Below are positions 7,546 to 14,370 of a DNA stretch of 19,640 nt, piece after piece. Position 1 is the first letter of the stretch. Every line of letters begins with the position of its first letter. The stretch is from JBBDYG01 sp040901765 (GTDB lineage: Bacteria > Planctomycetota > Planctomycetia > Pirellulales > Lacipirellulaceae): assembly GCA_040901765.1 (NCBI GenBank), contig JBBDYG010000088.1:1-19640 (forward strand), read 5' to 3'. The position numbers and the translations under genes are program-made. Under the pieces are notes generated by a model. That model saw only the letters and a program-made list of their open reading frames with translations. It ran no database searches and was not told the origin of the DNA.

Positions 7546-8631
7546 TTAGAAATCTCCAAGAGGCTCACCATCTCGCGGGTCGCACAGCCGCGCCCACACG
7601 ATCGCGTCGATCGACGAACTGACCAATTGCACACTGCCATCTCCCAGACAGATATTCATGCTGTCGTTGTGTAAAGCCTGGCCTCGGCCAAAATCACATC
7701 CGAAGGTCCAATCAACGGAACTTTGGAAGGGATCGCACCCGGGGTTGTAAGGGTCGAATGTGCCAGCCGCGACCTGTTGTCTCGCCGCGGTTGGGTTGAG
7801 ACGACTCAAGTCAAGTGTGTTTCGATACAGGCAAATGGCTGGGCGGAAGAACCCATTCGAATCGGCCCACAAGTTAGCCGAAGTGCTGGAATTTTCCGGA
7901 TCGCCGGCAATGCTACATGTAGCGTATCGTTCGGCAAAAAGCAGCGTGTTGGAGGTGCCATCGACAAACATTGCCAGGCGAACCGGTCCCTCGGGATTGG
8001 CTTCGAGGGGTTTGCCGAATGCCAAGTAGTTCGCGGCGTAATTGGTAACCGCCCACAGATGGGCATTGAAATTTGAGGTGGATGGCTGCCCCAAAGAGCC
8101 CGTTGGGCTTGGCTCTGCTGGACACAGATAACCGGGGATAACATGCTTCCTGGCCGGCTCGGAACCAACGAGCGCGTTCACGGACTTCGTGCGCGACACG
8201 CCGGGAACGGCGGCCGTCACGGCGCTAGCGTTGGGCAGGTCCGAAACGTTAATCTCCATCCCATCGTGGAGTGCCTCCTCCTCGAGGTAAGGCAAGAGGC
8301 AACCGAAGATGGTCATGCCAATCTGGCCTCGGAACGGTCCCTTGGCCTGAATGGGCGCCCCGCTCCATTGATTCGCATCGATGGCTTGGTCGACGCTCAA
8401 TGGAGGTAGAACGCCGTAGGAATTCTCCAGGTTGAGAACGGCGATCCCCAGTTGCTTGACGTGGTTGGAACATTGAGTCCGCCGCGCCGCCGCTCGCGCG
8501 GCTTGCACAGCAGGCAATAACAACGCGACAAGAATGCCGATAATAGCAATCACAACCAACAGCTCGACGAGAGTAAAGCCGTCGGACGAACGCCGGATGA
8601 TCCGTCGATCATTCTGATGAATCTTACGCAT
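7546..8631 (-). CDS. DUF1559 domain pseudopilin-like protein
   Basis: A 361-residue protein. A short basic leader ends at G18, followed by the type IV prepilin segment FTLVELLVVIAIIGILVALL with Glu at mature position 5; prepilin peptidase would cut before F19. The segment LLPAVQAARAAARRTQCSNHVKQLG continues the N-terminal helix. The rest is the DUF1559 domain, with the H-X9-DG motif near the end (H321, D331, G332). This family is strongly expanded in planctomycetes and is thought to form pilus- or secretion-related surface structures. The ATG lies inside the stop of the preceding gene (ATGCGTAA, 8-nt overlap) and has no Shine-Dalgarno site, which suggests translational coupling. A GTG at 8682 with AGGA upstream is the alternative start. 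It ends 46 bp before the lipoprotein gene. Confidence 0.9.
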   Translation of the reverse strand: MRKIHQNDRRIIRRSSDGFTLVELLVVIAIIGILVALLLPAVQAARAAARRTQCSNHVKQLGIAVLNLENSYGVLPPLSVDQAIDANQWSGAPIQAKGPFRGQIGMTIFGCLLPYLEEEALHDGMEINVSDLPNASAVTAAVPGVSRTKSVNALVGSEPARKHVIPGYLCPAEPSPTGSLGQPSTSNFNAHLWAVTNYAANYLAFGKPLEANPEGPVRLAMFVDGTSNTLLFAERYATCSIAGDPENSSTSANLWADSNGFFRPAICLYRNTLDLSRLNPTAARQQVAAGTFDPYNPGCDPFQSSVDWTFGCDFGRGQALHNDSMNICLGDGSVQLVSSSIDAIVWARLCDPRDGEPLGDF

Positions 8632-10492
8632 ATAAACTTGATACTTGGCGAAGTCCGAAAGTCGAACTACGGATAACTCCACTTATTCCTAAAGCTGAAG
8701 TAAACAGTAAAAGACCGGTGACAGGTTCAGGCACGGCCGCGGCCATACTTCCAGCGCCTGCACCGAGATTATCTCGCCAGACGACGTAGTCAGCCGCATC
8801 TACGATGCCATCCCGATTGCCATCGGCTGCTGGTGCATTCGAACCGAAGGCCGCCCTCCAAGCCTCGTAATCGGCCGCGTCCACGATTCCATTGCGGTCA
8901 TAATCGCCGGGCAAATCCGCCTCGAAAGCTAGCAGCTCACTAATAAAAATCCAGGTATTAGGAGTATGTACATCGATGGCGATGTGCGATGCCGAGACGC
9001 CGCCCAAACTGAGAATAATGGAACGCATCTCAAAAGCGTTGTTAGACAAGTCGGTAGCCCACGGCGTAAAATTGTTGGTCGACGCAGCTTCGATAAAAGT
9101 AGTTCCGTCGGTGCTCGTTGTAACGACCACCGCATCGGCGACGCCAGAAATCTGTTGCGGCGCGTAAATAGAGGGACTGGCGGCGACCAAGTAGAACAAC
9201 TCCACCGCCTCGACCAATAACTCCCCGCCGAGGTCGAACACGACACGCGGTTGCGGGTCTCCAAGCGAGTTATTGTTTCCAAAGCCGACCCAAGTGCCGT
9301 TGGCGAATGCTCCATTTGCGCCGCCGCTGAGCGAGCCCGTATTTCCGTCGATCAATCGTAAATTGCCGGGATCGGGCGCTAGGTTATGCACCCACGTGGT
9401 GGCGGGGTTCTCATATGAATAGCTGGCGATCTCGATTTGCCGAGGAGCCAACACAACTGACTCAAAATACGCTTTGTAATCCTGATAGAGCGCGTTCGTG
9501 GCGGCCGTGTTCTGGGGACTCATGTAGTGCAAGAATTCGAACGTGATTGACTTTTCAACGAACGAATTCGTCGATTCAATTTGCGCAACGAAGAAACCTA
9601 TGCCCGTTGGTTCCGCCGCCCAAGGTTGGCCATCGATCGGCCAACCGTGAATCTGATTGAACGATTCGTTGTTAGCCCAGAACTCGACGCCGTGATTCGC
9701 CATCACCGGCGCCAAGGCTTGGAACACGGTTTGTGACTCGGCGATCGTTGTTCGATGCGTTCCTACTCCGTCCTGCATGGCCACGATGTCGATGCCTGTT
9801 TGCGGCAGGCCCGTTGTGTTCCACCAATTGGCATACGCTGCCGCGTTGGGATTTTGGCCAAAGAACGGCGAAATCATCATGGGCAACCCGCTCGATGCAT
9901 GAGCTTGGTTTGTCACGGTGCTTGTGTAGGTGATGATGTCGTCGCGGAGCTGCGGCTGGTTGAAAACCATATAGTCGCTGAATTCCTGGGGCATGTACCA
10001 GCCGGCGAGCGACGCGTGGCCGCCATAGCGCGTCCACAACTCGCTCAGTTCCGCCTGCCCCTGGGCCAGATTTGCCTGAAGATCGAAGGTGCTGGAAGTG
10101 AATTGGTCGGGGTCCAAGTGCAGGCCAAGGTAGACTTTCATCCCCTGTTGATCGGCCGCATCCATGATGCGCTCAATCGAATCGACGGCAAACGGCGAGC
10201 CTCCGGGAACGCTCGTCGGATAAAAATAGAAGTTGTCATACGCGACATAGTTAACGACCACCGTATCCATTCCGATGCGTTTCATCGATGCTAGTTCGGC
10301 CTGCCACCACGCGGCACTGTTCGAAGCAAATCCCGCATGCACTTGGATAAAAGCGCCGGTTGCTAGTGGCAGCGAGGGATCGACCGGAAACGGTTGAGCG
10401 GCCAGCGGCAAACAGCAGCAACTCCCTGCAATCACACACTGAAGAGCGGCCGGAAGGCTCGCCGTCCTCGTGATGGATTGTGTTCTGTGCAT
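8624..10492 (-). CDS. Secreted DUF4434-like protein with discoidin-like module, two dockerin repeats and PEP-CTERM tail
   Basis: A 622-residue secreted protein. A signal peptide (about 1-33) leads into a TIM-barrel-type domain resembling DUF4434 (about 45-345): GAFIQVHAGF, W62-W63, KRIGMDTVVVNYVAYDNFYF, KVYLGLHLDPDQF, GWYMPQE (E170) and EFWANNE (E276). E170 and E276 are candidate acid/base residues of a glycoside hydrolase. A discoidin-like module follows at about 352-525, then two dockerin-type repeats (529-577, GDYDRNGIVDAADYEAW and DGNRDGIVDAADYVVW) and a PEP-CTERM tail (VPEP at 587-590, a hydrophobic helix, then R608). A 14-residue extension after the arginine is unusual. It probably acts on a polysaccharide at the cell surface; the substrate is unknown. 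The start at 10492 gives the signal peptide; a GTG at 10540 is possible. Confidence 0.85.
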   Translation of the reverse strand: MHRTQSITRTASLPAALQCVIAGSCCCLPLAAQPFPVDPSLPLATGAFIQVHAGFASNSAAWWQAELASMKRIGMDTVVVNYVAYDNFYFYPTSVPGGSPFAVDSIERIMDAADQQGMKVYLGLHLDPDQFTSSTFDLQANLAQGQAELSELWTRYGGHASLAGWYMPQEFSDYMVFNQPQLRDDIITYTSTVTNQAHASSGLPMMISPFFGQNPNAAAYANWWNTTGLPQTGIDIVAMQDGVGTHRTTIAESQTVFQALAPVMANHGVEFWANNESFNQIHGWPIDGQPWAAEPTGIGFFVAQIESTNSFVEKSITFEFLHYMSPQNTAATNALYQDYKAYFESVVLAPRQIEIASYSYENPATTWVHNLAPDPGNLRLIDGNTGSLSGGANGAFANGTWVGFGNNNSLGDPQPRVVFDLGGELLVEAVELFYLVAASPSIYAPQQISGVADAVVVTTSTDGTTFIEAASTNNFTPWATDLSNNAFEMRSIILSLGGVSASHIAIDVHTPNTWIFISELLAFEADLPGDYDRNGIVDAADYEAWRAAFGSNAPAADGNRDGIVDAADYVVWRDNLGAGAGSMAAAVPEPVTGLLLFTSALGISGVIRSSTFGLRQVSSLYA

Positions 10493-10530
10493 GTCGGCGC
10501 TCAAACCTTGAAGCAGAGAGATATCTGTTG

Positions 10531-11460
10531 CTAGGAGCACTTCCGAACCGTGAGTAGCAGACTGCCAAGCCCGAACAGAAAGATGGAAGCTGGCTCAGGC
10601 ACGGCAGTTGTCGCCGACCCGATTCCCGAGCCCAAAGAGCTGCCGAAGTTGGCCCGCCAATCGTCGTACCCCTGCTGGCCATTAATGTTGGTGTCGCGCC
10701 ACACGACATAGTCGGCCGCATCGACCGATCCATCGCCGTTGTAGTCGCCAGACAGACCGCCGACACGCGTGCCATCCACGACGATTTCACTCAGGAATAT
10801 CCACGACCACGGCGTCCGGATATCGATACTGACGTGCGATGCGGTCGATCCGGTCAGATCGATCGTCGCGATGCGCACCTCGGAGACGTCGGTGCCGACG
10901 TCGCCTCCGGGTCCGAAAACTGGAACGAAATCGTTGGTGAACCCAAATTCGCTAAAATTCTCGCCGTCCGTGCTTCCAGAAACCGTGAGTGCGTTGAACT
11001 CCATCCCTTGGGAATTCGATATCTGTTGTGGTGAATAGATCGAAGGTCTGTCTTCAACGAGATAGTGCAAGGTGAAGGAATTAAGATTGAACGTACCGCC
11101 CAGGTCGACATCAATCTTTGGCTGTGGCGCACCACCAATGCCGTCATTTCGGAAGCCGGCGTACGTCGTGTTGTTGAACCTGCAGCAACCGAGGTTGGGA
11201 TCCCCGATTACGTCGCTACCGAAGTCGCCATCGGTTAACAGGCCTCGGCTCGTGACCGCGGTTGAGTCGGTGGCATCGTCAGTGTCATCGGCGGCCGCTT
11301 CAGGATGAGGCGCGGTGAAGAAGCCCGTAAACGGATCCGACTGACTCAGGTCGTACGTGTACGTCATGCCCGTAATTGGATCCGCCGATACAATAGCGGC
11401 TCCCAACACTACAGTCACGCAAGCGATTGCACATCCGCCAAAACGGTAATAGATAGTCAT
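10531..11460 (-). CDS. Secreted discoidin-like protein with dockerin repeat and PEP-CTERM tail
   Basis: A 309-residue protein. A signal peptide (1-26, ending VSA) is followed by an acidic linker (DDTDDATDS). A discoidin-like, galactose-binding-fold module lies at about 70-230: DVDLGGTFNLNSFTLHYLVE, SIYSPQQIS, STDGENFSEF, SHVSIDIRTPWSWIFLSEI. One classical dockerin repeat (GDYNGDGSVDAADYVVWRDT, 238-257) is followed by a partial second one (GQQGYDDWRANFG), then VPEP (287-290), a hydrophobic helix and R306-K307. The tail directs PEP-CTERM sorting, normally by an exosortase, which is not in this window. It is clearly related to the modules of the genes on either side. The start at 11460 has GAGG 5 nt upstream; the longer frame to 11553 begins inside a hairpin. 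The next gene starts 38 bp downstream. Confidence 0.85.
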   Translation of the reverse strand: MTIYYRFGGCAIACVTVVLGAAIVSADPITGMTYTYDLSQSDPFTGFFTAPHPEAAADDTDDATDSTAVTSRGLLTDGDFGSDVIGDPNLGCCRFNNTTYAGFRNDGIGGAPQPKIDVDLGGTFNLNSFTLHYLVEDRPSIYSPQQISNSQGMEFNALTVSGSTDGENFSEFGFTNDFVPVFGPGGDVGTDVSEVRIATIDLTGSTASHVSIDIRTPWSWIFLSEIVVDGTRVGGLSGDYNGDGSVDAADYVVWRDTNINGQQGYDDWRANFGSSLGSGIGSATTAVPEPASIFLFGLGSLLLTVRKCS

Positions 11461-11530
11461 AGCCACCTCAATGGATTTGGAGGAGCCATCCAAGTGATGA
11501 AAAACTGTTCTGCCGACTTCGCACTGAGCC

Positions 11531-11563
11531 AGCATTCCGGATGTGTTATTCATCCGGAATGCT
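11531..11563. promoter_or_regulatory. Perfect 13-bp hairpin between two PEP-CTERM genes
   Basis: Arms 11531-11543 and 11551-11563 are exact reverse complements around the 7-nt loop TGTTATT. It lies between the stop of the first PEP-CTERM gene (11576) and the ribosome site of the second (11466-11469). No T tract follows in either direction, so a simple intrinsic terminator is unlikely. An mRNA processing or stabilising element, a partial attenuator or an operator would fit. Confidence 0.7.
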
Positions 11564-11575
11564 GACCGATGAACG

Positions 11576-12268
11576 CTATTCCCCCGCCCGTAGCTCCCAG
11601 GATCGTCGATGGCGGACGGCGAGGCAGAACCCCATCAAGCCAAGGCCAAGCAAGGCGATCGAGGACGGCTCGGGAACCGCGTTGACGGTGATCTCGCTCA
11701 TGAAGAAAAACGTGGCCCAAGTTCGCACGTCGACCCGAATATGAGTGGCCGTTGTGCCGCCGGGGCCAAAATCAAAAACAGCAGACTGCACCCCCGTGTG
11801 CTGGGCCGCCTGCGACTGGGCCACAGTCGGAAAGTCAACTCCAACGACTTTTGACCCGATCAAGCTGAAGTTCGTACCATCGGTGCTGCCAAGGATATCC
11901 ATGCCGATCTGTGGTGCAAATATCCCCGACACGTAGTCGATTATATAGTTCACTTCGAGTGATTCGACCTGGAACGTGCCGCCCAGATCGAGATCCACCA
12001 TGGGGATCGCGTCAGCCGATGTACCGGGTGGATTGTGTTGGTAGCCCACTGCCACCTGGTTTGCAAAACTCCACGGCCCCACCACCCCATCAGTTAGTCG
12101 TTTCACCGTTTGCCCGTTTTCGTTCGGATCCGAACTCCAATGGAGCGCCCATTCCGCTGGATTTTGGTAGACATACGAGTCCACCGCGATTGGCGCGGCA
12201 GACGCCGATGCCGCTCCGAGAAGCAACGCCGTCATGGCGAAAACTACGTTCCGAGAGATGTAATTCAT
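11576..12268 (-). CDS. Secreted discoidin-like PEP-CTERM protein
   Basis: A 230-residue protein with a signal peptide (about 1-25, TALLLGAASASA). It consists of a single discoidin-like module: DLDLGGTFQVESLEVNYIID, GIFAPQIGMDILGSTDGTNF, GTTATHIRVDVRTWATFFFMSEI. It ends in a PEP-CTERM tail (VPEP 198-201, hydrophobic helix, then RHRR). It has no dockerin, so it is the simplest of the three related proteins. Its likely role is a surface-exposed or exported carbohydrate-binding protein, inferred from the fold. The start at 12268 follows an AAGGGGGG purine tract and yields a clean signal peptide; the frame stays open to 12676 through a palindromic non-coding region that looks unlike protein. It is the first gene of the probable five-gene operon. 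Confidence 0.83.
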   Translation of the reverse strand: MNYISRNVVFAMTALLLGAASASAAPIAVDSYVYQNPAEWALHWSSDPNENGQTVKRLTDGVVGPWSFANQVAVGYQHNPPGTSADAIPMVDLDLGGTFQVESLEVNYIIDYVSGIFAPQIGMDILGSTDGTNFSLIGSKVVGVDFPTVAQSQAAQHTGVQSAVFDFGPGGTTATHIRVDVRTWATFFFMSEITVNAVPEPSSIALLGLGLMGFCLAVRHRRSWELRAGE

Positions 12269-12284
12269 CAGTCCCCCCTTACTT

Positions 12285-12336
12285 TCGCTTAAGCGACATT
12301 TCCCATATGGGCTGAGCCTGGAACCGATCCAGGCTC
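12285..12336 (-). promoter_or_regulatory. Leader with three successive palindromes upstream of the PEP-CTERM operon
   Basis: Three perfect palindromes lie within 52 nt, just before the operon's first gene: TCGCTTAAGCGA (12285-12296), CCCATATGGG (12302-12311), and a hairpin with 8-bp arms GAGCCTGG (12314-12321) and CCAGGCTC (12329-12336) around a 7-nt loop. The first two look like dimer-binding operator half-sites; the third would fold in RNA. A possible -10 box, TACACT, lies further upstream on the minus strand near 12350-12356, without a good -35. The regulatory role is inferred from position and symmetry. Confidence 0.5.
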
Positions 12337-12888
12337 GCAATAGCCACGAGTGTATCACACAACGCGCCTCCCCGCGTCTAGCGCGTGGCGAATTTTTCTC
12401 CGTTTTTCTCCTGGCCACCGCGGTTCTTTGGTTCCCATGGATGGAATCAAGCCCCGACGCCTTCTTTGTCGAACAGGGGCGAGCGTCTCGTTGGTAGGTA
12501 GAATCTGCATTGACGCCTTCGAACCGGGTGGCTGGGGTCGGAGCCAGCAGGCGCGGCCCCCAGCGAACCCTGTGTAACTGATGAATTCCATCGCAGCGCC
12601 CGTGGACTGCCGGCATCGGTTCGAACTTCTGCTGGGGGCTTCGGCTACCGCCTCCGATCCCAGCCACTCCCCGCATATTCCACCGACAATTGTGACGCTC
12701 ACCTCGAACAGGGGTCGTACCGCTTAGTCACCGCCCATGCCTCTGCCGTTCAACCCTCTCGAAGGTAATACCATCAACCGGAGAGCCGGATGCAGGAAAT
12801 CGGCATGTCCCACTCAAATTGCCTTAAGTCCAAATCGCATCACTATTGACCGCCAGCGGGTGACCGCGACAACAACGTCCAAAGACGA
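12337..12888. other. Long intergenic region between divergent operons
   Basis: About 700 bp separate the PEP-CTERM operon from the efflux operon. No coding sequence is supported; the open frames present show no recognisable composition or motifs. The region contains a MITE-like palindrome (12528-12667), an 11-bp direct repeat TCGAACAGGGG (12470-12480 and 12704-12714), and a GAGAGCCGGATGC stem-like sequence at 12781-12793. It looks like a spot where mobile or repetitive DNA has accumulated. Confidence 0.5.
12528..12667. repeat. MITE-like imperfect palindrome of about 140 bp
   Basis: The outer arms (12530-12543 and 12652-12665) pair at 13 of 14 positions, the odd pair being a G-T wobble. Inner arms GCCCCCAGC (12556-12564) and GCTGGGGGC (12631-12639) pair perfectly. 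GAACC (12565-12569) pairs with GGTTC (12618-12622). Each half can also fold on itself through GCTGGGG and CCCCAGC. No target-site duplication is evident. A structured repeat or a miniature inverted-repeat element fits best. Confidence 0.55.
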
Positions 12889-12917
12889 TTGCCAATTGCG
12901 CGCGGTTCTGCTTTGAT
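12889..12917 (+). promoter_or_regulatory. Candidate promoter of the RND efflux operon
   Basis: TTGCCA (12889-12894, 5 of 6 to consensus) and TTTGAT (12912-12917, 4 of 6) have the ideal 17-nt spacing. Transcription would start near 12924, 54 nt before the first ATG of the operon. Confidence 0.5.
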
Positions 12918-12924
12918 AGAGGTA

Positions 12925-12945
12925 TCCGGAGCAGGCGTCTCCGGA
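12925..12945 (+). promoter_or_regulatory. Palindrome at the predicted start of the efflux operon transcript
   Basis: TCCGGAG (12925-12931) and CTCCGGA (12939-12945) are exact inverted arms around a 7-nt centre. The element begins right at the predicted transcription start, where a repressor dimer would block transcription. It could instead be an RNA hairpin; no T tract follows. Confidence 0.45.
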
Positions 12946-12977
12946 CCCCGCCCAATACTTCCTTCCTCGAGCGGCGC

Positions 12978-14270
12978 ATGCGGCATTCGTTCACGCATCG
13001 ACAATTTGGCCGAGCAGTATCGTTAGGACTCGCTTGGATGCTGCTCTCGGCGCCCGGGTGCAACCGGTCGCCCGCGGTCGTCGATGCTACCGGTGCTCCT
13101 GCGAAAGCCGGTGTTCCCAAGCAAGTGGTCGTCGCCCACGCGCAGCTTCAGCCTTGGCCGACGACGTTGCGAGTGCAGGGGAGCCTTCTGGCCGACGAAG
13201 ACGCCCTGATTGGCACGAAGATCGCTGGTCGAGTCGAGACGGTGACGGTCGACCTTGGCTCGATTGTCAAGCAGGGCCAGCCAATGGTCACGCTCGACCG
13301 CCGCGAACTCGAGCTGCTCGTGGCACAGGCCGAAGCAGAACTACAGCAAGCATGTGCTGCGATTGGAATGACTCCCCAGGAGGATGAGACGAAACTCGAC
13401 TACAAGGGTTCCCCGCCTGTGATGCTCGAGCAAGCCCTGGTGGACGAGGCCCAAGCCGCAATGAAGCGCGGCGAGCAGCTTTTGCCGAACAAGGCGCTGT
13501 CGCGCGGCGAGTACGACACGCTGGTAGCACAACTGAAAACGGCCCAGGCGCGGTATCTCTCGGCGCTCAATGGCGTGAGCGAGCAAGTTTCGCTAATTGG
13601 CGTTCGTCGGGCCAATCTCGATCTCGCGCGACAGCACCTAACGGACGCCCAGATCGTCGCTCCATTCGACGCCGTGCTGTCGATGCGCCACGTCGCGCCT
13701 GGCGAGTACGTGCAGACCGGCTCGCCACTCGTCACACTCGTCCGTGCCGATCGACTGCGGTTCACGGCCGGCGTGCCGGAAAGCAAGGCCGCAGGGATCG
13801 CCATCGGTCAGAAAGTGGAGATTAGCGTCGCAGGCCGAACCCAGCCGATCGAAGCTGCGATTTCGCGGGTCAGCCCGATCGTTATCCTCTCCAGCCGATC
13901 GATGCGCATCGAAGCCGATGTCGCCAATCCCCAGCTCGAGTTGCAACCCGGTCTGTTTGGCGAGGCTGAGATCATTGTCGATTCGGAAGCGAAAGCGCTG
14001 GCGGTTCCTGCCGCCGCGGTAAGTCAATTCGCCGGAGTGCAAAAGGTCTGGCTCGTCACCGATGGTCAAGCCAAGCAGCAAACCGTCCGCACCGGGCGCA
14101 CCGCCGCGGACCGGGTAGAGATCTTGGAGGGCCTAGTAGGCGGCGAATCGGTGGTCGCGAATGCGGCCGAAGGACACGCCGGCCCCGTCGTGGCGATCGA
14201 CGCGCCCGCGCACGTCGGACTTCAAGCGCACATTCCCGACCCGGAGTCCGTCGCGCCGGTTTACGAATGA
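12978..14270 (+). CDS. RND efflux membrane-fusion (periplasmic adaptor) lipoprotein
   Basis: A 430-residue protein. A signal peptide ends in a lipobox (LSAPGC, Cys28), as in AcrA-type adaptors. Layout by family pattern: a first lipoyl half (about 70-115, IGTKIAGRVETVTVDLGSIVKQGQPMVTLDRRELELLVAQAEAEL shortened here to its ends), an alpha-helical hairpin (about 110-215), a second lipoyl half (IVAPFDAVLSMRHVAPGEYV), a beta-barrel (about 255-345) and a membrane-proximal domain (AVPAAAVSQFAGVQKVWLV). Adaptors link the inner-membrane pump to an outer-membrane channel. No clear ribosome site precedes the ATG. The pump gene follows after 100 bp that contain a hairpin repeat. The transported compound cannot be told from sequence. 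Confidence 0.88.
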   Translation: MRHSFTHRQFGRAVSLGLAWMLLSAPGCNRSPAVVDATGAPAKAGVPKQVVVAHAQLQPWPTTLRVQGSLLADEDALIGTKIAGRVETVTVDLGSIVKQGQPMVTLDRRELELLVAQAEAELQQACAAIGMTPQEDETKLDYKGSPPVMLEQALVDEAQAAMKRGEQLLPNKALSRGEYDTLVAQLKTAQARYLSALNGVSEQVSLIGVRRANLDLARQHLTDAQIVAPFDAVLSMRHVAPGEYVQTGSPLVTLVRADRLRFTAGVPESKAAGIAIGQKVEISVAGRTQPIEAAISRVSPIVILSSRSMRIEADVANPQLELQPGLFGEAEIIVDSEAKALAVPAAAVSQFAGVQKVWLVTDGQAKQQTVRTGRTAADRVEILEGLVGGESVVANAAEGHAGPVVAIDAPAHVGLQAHIPDPESVAPVYE

Positions 14271-14271
14271 T

Positions 14272-14347
14272 TTGGCTATCGGCTATCGGCTCTCGGCCTG
14301 AAGAGGGCCATCCTTTTTCTGGCCGATAGCTGATAGCCGATAGCCAA
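14272..14347. repeat. 27-bp inverted repeat between adaptor and pump genes
   Basis: Arms 14272-14298 and 14321-14347 are reverse complements at 25 of 27 positions around a 22-nt loop. Each arm is made of repeated GGCTATC/GATAGCC units. The element starts 1 nt after the adaptor stop and ends 9 nt before the pump's ribosome site. It looks like a dispersed hairpin element inserted into an operon and may adjust the relative expression of the two genes. Confidence 0.7.
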
Positions 14348-14356
14348 CAGCCTCCG

Positions 14357-14362
14357 AAGGAG
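14357..14362 (+). promoter_or_regulatory. Strong ribosome binding site of the RND pump gene
   Basis: AAGGAG lies 8 nt before the ATG at 14371. The pump therefore has its own efficient translation start, unlike the adaptor gene, which lacks a visible site. Confidence 0.75.
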
Positions 14363-14370
14363 TTTTCTCT

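Noticed and set aside
12269..12676. N-terminal extension of the first PEP-CTERM gene to 12676
   Set aside because: It would read through three leader palindromes and half of the 140-bp cruciform, and would bury the clear signal peptide that begins at 12268.
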